From NCBI GenBank assembly GCA_964563585.1, contig CAZLXG010000047.1, positions 1 through 17,323 of the forward strand: a DNA stretch of 17,323 nucleotides, written 5' to 3'. The stretch is from CAZLXG01 sp964563585 (GTDB lineage Bacteria > Bacteroidota > Bacteroidia > Flavobacteriales > Flavobacteriaceae). The notes beneath the pieces are model-generated. The model was not told where the DNA came from. It did not search any database and saw only the letters and a program-made list of their open reading frames with translations. The position numbers and the translations under genes were made by a program. Below are positions 1 through 5,490 of the stretch, piece by piece; the first letter of the stretch is position 1; each line of letters opens with the position of its first letter.

Positions 1-1458
1 GACGGTGATATTACTGCTAACATTATTGTTGGTGGTGCAGTCGATGTGAATACTGCGGGTTCTTATTTTATTACTTACGATGTTAGCGATAATGCAGGAA
101 ACATTGCTACACAAGTCATTAGAACTGTAAATATTATAGAAGTTCCTAATGGATGTGTTGGAGGAATTTCCTCATTCCCATATACTGAAAGTTTTGAAAA
201 CACCTTAGGAGACTGGACACAATCTGCAGCAGATGATATAGATTGGACAATTGATGCTAATGGAACACCATCAAATAATACAGGTCCATCTAGTGCAACA
301 GACGGTACATATTATTTATATGTTGAAGCCTCTAGTCCAAACTTTCCAAGTGTTAGATCTATCTTAAATTCACCATGTTTTGATTTAAGCGCTTTAACAA
401 AAGCTACATTTAGCTTTTCTTATCACATGTATGGCGCAGCAGATATGGGAACTATAGATTTAGAAATTAGTGATGATGATGGACTTACATGGACAAGTAT
501 TTGGAGTCAATCTGATAATCAAGGTAATTCTTGGTTAAATGTAAATGTTAACCTTTCTACTTATGTAGGTGGGGGCGTTCAATTAAGGTTTAATAGGTTT
601 ATTGGAAGTACATGGCAGGCTGATATAGCAATAGACAATATTAGTTTAATAGATGAAGAATTTATTGTTCAAAGTTGTACAGCTGAAATAGCATCATTTC
701 CTTATAATGAAGGATTCGAAAGTACATTAGGAGGTTGGTCACAATCTGCGGCAGATGATATGGATTGGACAATAGGTGCTAATGGAACACCATCAAGTAA
801 TACAGGTCCATCAAGTGCAATTGAAGGTACAAACTATTTATATGTTGAAGCTTCAACACCAAACTTTCCAAGTAAAAGAGCGATAGTAAATTCGCCATGT
901 TTCGATTTAAGTTTGCAATCTAGTGCAACATTCAGTTTTAATTATCATCAATACGGCTCAACAGACATGGGAACTTTAAATCTGGAAGCAAGTATAGATA
1001 ATGGAAATTCATGGTCAAGTATTTGGAACAGTTCAGGTAACTTAGGTAATTCTTGGCAATCTGCAAGTGTAGACCTTTCAGCATATTTAGGCGATACTGT
1101 ACAATTAAGATTTAATAGATTTATAGGAGGTACTTGGCAAGCAGATATTGCCATAGATAATATAAACTTAACAACATCTTCGGCAGCAAAAGGACCTAAT
1201 GACAAACTGCTAGATATAAATAATAATACTATAAGTAACTTCTTAATATATCCAAACCCAGTAAAAGGAGACATATTAAACATTAAACTTTCAAAAAGTA
1301 TAAATGTGTCTTATAAAATTATTAACATGCTTGGTCAAATAGTAAATACAGGAAAAATAACAAAAGAAATACCTGTAGGAAACTTACAAGAAGGCACTTA
1401 TTTTATTCAAGTGAATGACGGAGAGAGAATTTACACAGAAAAATTTGTTAAAGATTAG
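1..1458 (+). CDS. Secreted MAM-domain adhesin-like protein with T9SS type A sorting domain (5' end missing)
   Basis: The frame is open from the first base, so this is the 3' part (485 residues) of a larger gene; the GTG at 46 is internal. Residues 1 to about 45 match the end of an Ig-like DUF5011 domain (GDIT, then TAGSYFITYDVSDNAGN). Two MAM-like domains follow, each starting with a Cys (residues 52 and 226), then SFPY, and ending near QADIAIDNI; they are very similar to each other. The last 75 residues, from FLIYPNPVKGD through the PVGNLQEGTYFIQV stretch to the terminal KFVKD, form a T9SS type A (Por secretion) sorting domain, which in this phylum directs export through the outer membrane and surface attachment or release. 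MAM domains usually mediate adhesion or carbohydrate/protein binding. An enzymatic domain upstream of the window cannot be excluded. The gene converges on hisS and shares its terminator. The domain calls are strong; the ligand is unknown. Confidence 0.85.
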   Translation, partial: DGDITANIIVGGAVDVNTAGSYFITYDVSDNAGNIATQVIRTVNIIEVPNGCVGGISSFPYTESFENTLGDWTQSAADDIDWTIDANGTPSNNTGPSSATDGTYYLYVEASSPNFPSVRSILNSPCFDLSALTKATFSFSYHMYGAADMGTIDLEISDDDGLTWTSIWSQSDNQGNSWLNVNVNLSTYVGGGVQLRFNRFIGSTWQADIAIDNISLIDEEFIVQSCTAEIASFPYNEGFESTLGGWSQSAADDMDWTIGANGTPSSNTGPSSAIEGTNYLYVEASTPNFPSKRAIVNSPCFDLSLQSSATFSFNYHQYGSTDMGTLNLEASIDNGNSWSSIWNSSGNLGNSWQSASVDLSAYLGDTVQLRFNRFIGGTWQADIAIDNINLTTSSAAKGPNDKLLDINNNTISNFLIYPNPVKGDILNIKLSKSINVSYKIINMLGQIVNTGKITKEIPVGNLQEGTYFIQVNDGERIYTEKFVKD

Positions 1459-1485
1459 TGTAATAATTCTAAATAATAATTGAGT

Positions 1486-1517
1486 AGAAAGTCCTAAATT
1501 AATTTTTAGGACTTTCT
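1486..1517. terminator. Hairpin terminator between convergent T9SS gene and hisS
   Basis: A perfect 13-bp stem (1486-1498 with 1505-1517, core GAAAGTCCTAAA) encloses a 6-base loop. On the + strand it is followed by a T-rich stretch (TTATTTTAT), which suits termination of the secreted-protein gene. On the - strand the following sequence is less U-rich, so termination of hisS there is weaker. The outermost base pair includes the last base of the hisS stop codon. Confidence 0.8.
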
Positions 1518-2734
1518 TATTTTATATAAGATATTAAAACTTCAAGAGATACTTTATCCTGCTTACCAGAATTCATATTTTTAAGTGTATATGTATTTGA
1601 AGCAACTTCCTCCTCGCCCACTAAAACTACAAACGGAATATTACGCTTATTTGCATAATTCATTTGTTTTTTCATTTTAGCAGCATCAGGATATAATTCA
1701 GCATTAACACCTTGTAAACGCAATTTTTTAATAGCTTTTAAGCTGAATAACGCTTCTTTTTCTCCAAAGTTGATGAATAGAACTTCAACATTTTTCGCAA
1801 CAGTTTCAGGAAACAAACCTAATTCTTCAAGAACCAAATAGATTCTATCTAATCCAAAACTAATACCAACGCCACTAACATCTTTAAGTCCAAAAACACC
1901 AGTTAAATCATCATATCTTCCACCACCACCAATAGAACCCATTTGTACAGTTTTTGGTGCCGCAACTTCAAAAATTGCGCCTGTATAATAGTTTAAACCA
2001 CGCGCTAAAGTTACATCTAGCTGTAAAGTTGCTGTTTGTAAATCAAGTTCTGTAATAGCGGTATTAATAAATTCTAATTCTTCAACCCCTTTTAAACCCT
2101 CTTCAGAAGAAGATAATATATATTTTAAACTTTCTATTTGTGTTTCAAAAGAACCTGTTAAGGTGAATAAAGGTGCTAATTTATCAATACTAGATTTCGG
2201 AATACCTTTAGCTAGCATTTCTTCTTTCACCTTCTCTGCGCCTATTTTATCAAGTTTATCAAGCGCAACAGTAAAATCAATTAGTTTATCTTTTGCACCA
2301 ATAACTTCAGCAATTCCAGAAAGTATTTTTCTATTATTAATTTTAATAGTAACACCTTCAAGTTTTAAAGCTTTAAAAACGGTATCGTATAATTGAATAA
2401 ACTCAACTTCTTGCCATAAACTTTTACTTCCAACTACATCTGCATCACATTGGTAAAACTCTCTAAAACGCCCTTTTTGTGGTCTGTCTGCACGCCAAAC
2501 AGGTTGTATTTGATAACGTTTAAANNNNNNNNNNNNNNNNNNNNNNNNNNNNNNNNNNNNNNNNNNNNNNNNNNNNNNNNNNNNNNNNNNNNNNNNNNNN
2601 NNNNNNNNNNNNNNNNNNNNNNNNCCAAACGTTTCAAACGCATTACGAATCGTATTAAATATATAGTTTCGTTTTGCGACTTGCTCTGGATTAAAATCTC
2701 TTGTGCCTTTAGGAATACTTGGTTTTTGAGCCAT
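1517..2734 (-). CDS. hisS: Histidyl-tRNA synthetase (interrupted by assembly gap)
   Basis: HisRS is a class II aminoacyl-tRNA synthetase that charges tRNA-His in the cytoplasm. The N-terminus MAQKPSIPKGTRDF is the family signature. After the gap come motif 2 (FKRYQIQPVWRADRPQKGRF, then EFYQCDAD), the histidine-binding LARGLNYYTGAIFEV segment, motif 3 (GVGISFGLDRI) and a C-terminal anticodon-binding domain beginning VEVLFINFG. The 100-N gap covers class II motif 1. The readable frame is 405 codons with 34 unknown, whereas flavobacterial HisRS is usually about 455 residues, so roughly 50 residues more than the placeholder allows are missing. The base pair just before the gap (GG-) fixes the next residue as Gly. 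The frame is the same on both sides, so an intact gene needs a true gap of 3n+1 bases. No Shine-Dalgarno is seen before the ATG. Confidence 0.95.
   Translation of the reverse strand: MAQKPSIPKGTRDFNPEQVAKRNYIFNTIRNAFETFXXXXXXXXXXXXXXXXXXXXXXXXXXXXXXXXXXFKRYQIQPVWRADRPQKGRFREFYQCDADVVGSKSLWQEVEFIQLYDTVFKALKLEGVTIKINNRKILSGIAEVIGAKDKLIDFTVALDKLDKIGAEKVKEEMLAKGIPKSSIDKLAPLFTLTGSFETQIESLKYILSSSEEGLKGVEELEFINTAITELDLQTATLQLDVTLARGLNYYTGAIFEVAAPKTVQMGSIGGGGRYDDLTGVFGLKDVSGVGISFGLDRIYLVLEELGLFPETVAKNVEVLFINFGEKEALFSLKAIKKLRLQGVNAELYPDAAKMKKQMNYANKRNIPFVVLVGEEEVASNTYTLKNMNSGKQDKVSLEVLISYIK
2525..2624. other. Assembly gap of exactly 100 N
   Basis: Exactly 100 consecutive N lie inside hisS, the usual placeholder for a scaffold join of unknown length. 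From the usual distance between the AFETFG segment and motif 2 (FKRYQ) in flavobacterial HisRS, I estimate the true gap at roughly 250 bases. This is inferred from the protein family. Confidence 0.95.
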
Positions 2735-2757
2735 TTATAATAATTATAAAAAAAAGT

Positions 2758-2783
2758 GGATTCCTGCCTTCGCAGGAATGACA
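2758..2783. repeat. Dispersed palindromic repeat (GGATTCCTGC/GCAGGAAT type)
   Basis: ATTCCTGC (2760-2767) pairs perfectly with GCAGGAAT (2772-2779) around the 4-base loop CTTC, followed by GACA. This is the widespread short palindrome whose spurious translations read VIPAKAGI or FLRRQES. It lies in the hisS leader, 24 bases upstream of the start codon. Copies elsewhere in the genome are expected but cannot be seen here. Confidence 0.75.
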
Positions 2784-2820
2784 AAATATTTTGAGTTTAG
2801 ACAAAAATATATAATGAAAA

Positions 2821-2936
2821 CGTCATTGTGAGCTTTTTCATTAAAAAAAAGCGTGACAATCTTTAAATTGAAACTGAAATTAAAGAAATAGATAAAACGA
2901 TAAACAGATTGCCACGTCCTTCGTCCTCGCAATGAC
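2821..2936. repeat. Degenerate inverted-repeat element (GTCATTGCGAG...GGCAATCTG type)
   Basis: The right arm (2905-2936) reads, on the - strand, GTCATTGCGAGGACGAAGGA then CGTGGCAATCTG. The left arm (2822-2862) carries the same ends, GTCATTGTGAG and GTGACAATCT, on the + strand, with the middle replaced by an A/T-rich stretch. The two arms can fold into a long imperfect hairpin. The sequence matches a common dispersed repeat of Bacteroidota intergenic regions (spurious translation RGRRTWQSVYRF). Together with the smaller palindrome it fills most of 2735-2947, where I see no gene. Confidence 0.7.
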
Positions 2937-2947
2937 CTTACTTTAAT

Positions 2948-3415
2948 TTAGTTAATCAACTTATTAAAATACCCAAACAAATCACCTTTAGTAATCATAG
3001 CACCTTGTTCAATCATTTTAAATTTATCTAAGTTTTTATCGTCGGTATAATCTTTATCAGCTTGCAAAAATTCAACATTTTTGTCCATCAAATTTTCTCG
3101 TAACCAAGCATAGCCTTCAGTTGTTGTAATATTTACATCATTCTTTAAATTAATTACAATAACATGCATTTCGTTTTCATCTAAATGAAATAAATACATG
3201 TGTTGCGGCGATATATGCTCTAAATATTCAGCTTTATTTAAAACACCTTCCCAAATTAAATCGCTGAAAACATCCAATTCCATTTCAGCTAAATCAGGCT
3301 TATTTTCTTTTAAATTCGTCCACTCATCAGCAGTAACCGATTGTGTTGCTAAAAAATTTATAAACTCCTGGTGTAATTCTTCAAATTGTTCTTTTGTAAG
3401 TCTTGCGTATTTCAT
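2948..3415 (-). CDS. DUF6495 family protein
   Basis: A 155-residue soluble protein with no signal peptide or membrane segment, acidic and rich in Glu/Asp/Lys. The start MKYARLTKEQFEELHQEFIN, the Trp-containing ITADEW-like stretch (VTADEW) and the ending IEQGAMITKGDLFGYFNKLI match what I remember of the Flavobacteriaceae family DUF6495, whose function is unknown. The start codon lies about 20 bases after the T-run of the rplI terminator, on the same strand, and no TAnnTTTG box is present in that gap. It is therefore probably expressed by read-through from the rpsF-rpsR-rplI operon, hinting at a translation-linked role. That role is inference from position only. The family call rests on memory, not on a search. 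Confidence 0.75.
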   Translation of the reverse strand: MKYARLTKEQFEELHQEFINFLATQSVTADEWTNLKENKPDLAEMELDVFSDLIWEGVLNKAEYLEHISPQHMYLFHLDENEMHVIVINLKNDVNITTTEGYAWLRENLMDKNVEFLQADKDYTDDKNLDKFKMIEQGAMITKGDLFGYFNKLIN

Positions 3416-3435
3416 TTTAAAAATAAATTTTAAAT

Positions 3436-3465
3436 AAAAAAACCGTTTAGAAATAATCTAAACGG
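3436..3465 (-). terminator. Intrinsic terminator downstream of rplI
   Basis: A perfect 9-bp stem, CCGTTTAGA (3443-3451) with TCTAAACGG (3457-3465), and a 5-base loop. On the - strand it is followed at once by a run of seven T (3436-3442). This is a textbook factor-independent terminator for the rpsF-rpsR-rplI operon, placed between rplI and the DUF6495 gene. Confidence 0.85.
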
Positions 3466-3489
3466 CTTAGTTATAATATAATTTGAAAA

Positions 3490-3942
3490 TTATTTTGCTT
3501 GTGCAATAACTTCAAACGGTAAATCGACAGATACTTCTCTGTGTAAACGTACAACAGCATTGTATTTACCTAAACGCTTAACGTTTCCACCTGCAACTGT
3601 AATAAATTTTTTATCAATAGCTTGTCCTTCTTTTTCTAAGGCAGTAGCTAAATCAATATTATTCACAGATCCAAATAATTTATCGCCTGTTCCTACTTTT
3701 GAAGCTATTTTAATTTCTAATGCTTTTAATGCATCAGCAATTTTATTAGCATCATCAACTATTTTCTTTTCTTTAAAAGCTCTTTGCTTTAAGTTTTCAG
3801 CTAATACTTTTTTAGCAGAAACAGTAGCTAATATTGCTTGTTTTTGAGGAATTAAAAAGTTTCTACCATAACCGTTCTTAACTGTTACAACATCGTCTTT
3901 AAATCCTAAATTTTCAACGTCTTGTTTTAATATAAGTTCCAT
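3490..3942 (-). CDS. rplI: 50S ribosomal protein L9
   Basis: L9 binds 23S rRNA near the base of the L1 stalk and limits mRNA slippage. The N-terminal signature MELILKQDVENLGFKDDVVTVKNGYGRNFLIP is complete, with the conserved GxxxDVVxVKxGYxRNxLxP pattern, followed by the long connecting helix (Lys/Ala/Glu-rich, about residues 40-75) and the C-terminal domain (KVGTGDKLFGSVN; the VRLHREV ending). The length of 150 matches the family. It is the last gene of the rpsF-rpsR-rplI operon, 13 bases after rpsR, and is followed by a strong terminator. The start region is A-rich with no Shine-Dalgarno, as is normal for Bacteroidota. Confidence 0.97.
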   Translation of the reverse strand: MELILKQDVENLGFKDDVVTVKNGYGRNFLIPQKQAILATVSAKKVLAENLKQRAFKEKKIVDDANKIADALKALEIKIASKVGTGDKLFGSVNNIDLATALEKEGQAIDKKFITVAGGNVKRLGKYNAVVRLHREVSVDLPFEVIAQAK

Positions 3943-3955
3943 TGTTATCGGTATT

Positions 3956-4252
3956 TTATTTTAATAAATCTGCTACATAAGGCATTAAAGCTAAATGACG
4001 CGCTCTTTTTACAGCTACTGACACTTTTCTTTGATACTTTAACGAAGTTCCTGTTAAACGTCTTGGCAAAATTTTACCTTGTTCGTTTACAAACCTTAAT
4101 AACCAGTCTGCATCTTTATAATCTATATACTTGATACCTGATTTTTTGAAACGACAGTACTTTTTAGCTTTGTTAGTTTCAATATTCAACGGTGTTAAAT
4201 ATCTAATTTCACCGTCTTTTTTTCCTTTAGATTGTTGTTCTATTGATGACAT
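3956..4252 (-). CDS. rpsR: 30S ribosomal protein S18
   Basis: S18 sits on the 30S platform, where it forms a heterodimer with S6. The conserved core is visible: KYCRFKKSGIKYIDYKDADW, then LLRFVNEQGKILPRRLTGTS followed by KYQRKVSVAVKRARHLALMPY. At 98 residues it is somewhat longer than E. coli S18 because of an N-terminal extension rich in Gln, Lys and Gly, which is usual in this phylum. Only two bases separate the rpsF stop from this ATG, so translational coupling with its binding partner S6 is likely. No priB or ssb gene lies between rpsF and rpsR, unlike proteobacterial and firmicute versions of the operon. Confidence 0.97.
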   Translation of the reverse strand: MSSIEQQSKGKKDGEIRYLTPLNIETNKAKKYCRFKKSGIKYIDYKDADWLLRFVNEQGKILPRRLTGTSLKYQRKVSVAVKRARHLALMPYVADLLK

Positions 4253-4254
4253 AA

Positions 4255-4593
4255 TTAAGCTTTTTGTTTAAGTTTCACTCTTCTTCTTTCTGCCCAAGAA
4301 ATAGCATGTTTATCTAACGCTACTGTTAAATAACGCATAAAACGCTCATCTCTTCTAAATTCTACTTCTAATGGGTTAATTACCTCACCAGACACAGTGT
4401 ACTCAAATAAGTGATAGAAACCACTTTTTTTGTTTTGTATTGGATAAGCTAACTTTTTTAGCCCCCAATTTTCTTTTGCTATCATCTTAGCGCCGTTAGA
4501 AACAAGAAAATCTTCGTATTTCTTTACTGTTTCCTTTATCTGATCTTCAGATAAAACGGGATTTAAGATGAAAACAGTTTCGTAATGATTCAT
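4255..4593 (-). CDS. rpsF: 30S ribosomal protein S6
   Basis: S6 is a 30S platform protein and the partner of S18. The start MNHYETVFILNPVLSEDQI (the YETVFIL signature) and the segments GLKKLAYPIQNKKSGFYHLF and RRDERFMRYLTVALDKHA are diagnostic; the length of 112 is typical. It is the first gene of the rpsF-rpsR-rplI operon. A good Bacteroidota promoter lies upstream at 4625-4655, giving a leader of roughly 25-30 bases. The promoter region is shared back-to-back with the LytTR response-regulator gene and contains a 12-bp direct repeat. Confidence 0.97.
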   Translation of the reverse strand: MNHYETVFILNPVLSEDQIKETVKKYEDFLVSNGAKMIAKENWGLKKLAYPIQNKKSGFYHLFEYTVSGEVINPLEVEFRRDERFMRYLTVALDKHAISWAERRRVKLKQKA

Positions 4594-4624
4594 AAAAATT
4601 GTTTTTATTGTTAAAAATTGGCTG

Positions 4625-4655
4625 CAAAAATACTTAATTTTAGCATATTATACAA
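4625..4655 (-). promoter_or_regulatory. rpsF operon promoter (TTG-N20-TATTTTTG)
   Basis: On the - strand a TTG (-33 element, 4653-4655) is followed after 20 bases by TATTTTTG (4625-4632), a full match to the Bacteroidota -7 consensus TAnnTTTG. The box ends 31 bases before the rpsF ATG. Confidence 0.75.
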
Positions 4656-4673
4656 CTATATTTTTAGCATATT
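4638..4673. repeat. 12-bp direct repeat in rpsF promoter region
   Basis: TTTTAGCATATT occurs at 4638-4649 and again at 4662-4673, 24 bases apart. Viewed from rpsF, one copy lies in the spacer between the -33 and -7 elements and the other just upstream of -33. The placement suggests an operator, possibly for the adjacent LytTR regulator, a class that binds direct repeats. The repeat is seen directly; its function is inferred. Confidence 0.5.
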
Positions 4674-4793
4674 TTGAATCTTTAAAGATTTGTTAACATT
4701 ATGTTAATTTAAACACTTTACCGATGTTTTTTGGTTTTTAGCCGAATTTATCGTACTATTGTCGATATCTTAACCGAAATAATACAAAATGTT

Positions 4794-5489
4794 ATGACTT
4801 TAAACTGTGTAGTAGTAGACGACTCAGCAATACAAAGGCTCTCAATCGTTAAATTAGTGGAGAATCATCCATCACTAAATTTAATTGCAGAGTACAGTAG
4901 TGCTTTGGAGACTAAAAATGGTTTAAATACGCACCAAATTGATTTAATCTTTTTAGACATAGAAATGCCTGTGTTAAATGGATTTGAACTTTTAGACGTA
5001 TTAAACAACAGACCCCAAATTATCTTTATAACCGGTAAAACTGAATACGCTTTTAAAGCGTTTAATTATGATGCTACCGATTACTTACACAAACCAATTA
5101 GTAGAGAACGTTTCAACACATCTGTAGATAAAGCACTAGAGCAACATAGATTGACTTTAGACTTTACCGAAGAAGATGGTGAACACATATTCGTAAAAAG
5201 TAACCTTAAAAAACGTAAAGTTTATATAAAGGATATTAAATGGATTGAAGCACTTGGTGATTATGTAAAATTAGTTACAGAAGAAAATAGCTTAGTAGTT
5301 TTATCTACTATGAAATCTTTTGAAAAAGAATTACCAGAAAATAAATTTTTGAGAATTCACAAATCATATATTGTTAATCTTGATAAAATTGATAGATTTA
5401 ACAGTAAAAATGTTGAAGTTGGAGCTTACGAAATTCCTTTAAGTAGAAATAAAAAGACCCAACTGGTTGACGCTTTAAATAAGATATAA
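4794..5489 (+). CDS. LytTR (LytR/AlgR) family response regulator, no adjacent kinase
   Basis: A phosphoreceiver plus LytTR DNA-binding protein, 231 residues from the ATG chosen here. Receiver residues are in place: acidic pair D9/D10, phosphoacceptor D55 (LIFLDIEMPVLNG), T80 and K100 (YLHKP). The LytTR domain spans about residues 131-230 (IFVKSNLKKRKVYIKDIKWI, FLRIHKSYIVNLDKI, EIPLSRNKK). An in-frame TTG at 4731 would add 21 residues, but the receiver fold begins MTLNCVVVDD, so ATG 4794 is the natural start. There is no LytS-type histidine kinase on either side, so the partner must be encoded elsewhere. No clear TAnnTTTG box was found upstream. The stop codon is one base from the convergent priA stop codon. 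Targets are unknown; autoregulation or control of the divergent ribosomal operon is possible. Confidence 0.9.
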   Translation: MTLNCVVVDDSAIQRLSIVKLVENHPSLNLIAEYSSALETKNGLNTHQIDLIFLDIEMPVLNGFELLDVLNNRPQIIFITGKTEYAFKAFNYDATDYLHKPISRERFNTSVDKALEQHRLTLDFTEEDGEHIFVKSNLKKRKVYIKDIKWIEALGDYVKLVTEENSLVVLSTMKSFEKELPENKFLRIHKSYIVNLDKIDRFNSKNVEVGAYEIPLSRNKKTQLVDALNKI

Positions 5490-5490
5490 C

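Noticed and set aside
948..1283. 111-codon ORF antisense to the second MAM domain and sorting region
   Set aside because: Shadow of a clearly coding frame on the other strand, with no independent evidence.
2744..2932. Small ORF on the - strand upstream of hisS (RGRRTWQSVYRF ... VIPAKAGI)
   Set aside because: It is the translation of the two dispersed palindromic repeats, a well-known source of spurious proteins.
3560..3847. 95-codon ORF antisense to rplI
   Set aside because: Lies wholly within a highly conserved ribosomal protein gene; low-complexity hydrophobic translation.
4731..4793. TTG start extending the LytTR regulator by 21 residues
   Set aside because: The receiver domain begins at ATG 4794 (MTLNCVVVDD), and the extension has no family counterpart.
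4660..4793. Promoter for the LytTR gene
   Set aside because: TTTG occurs several times (for example ATATTTTG, AAGATTTG) but none fits TAnnTTTG with a matching TTG spacing.
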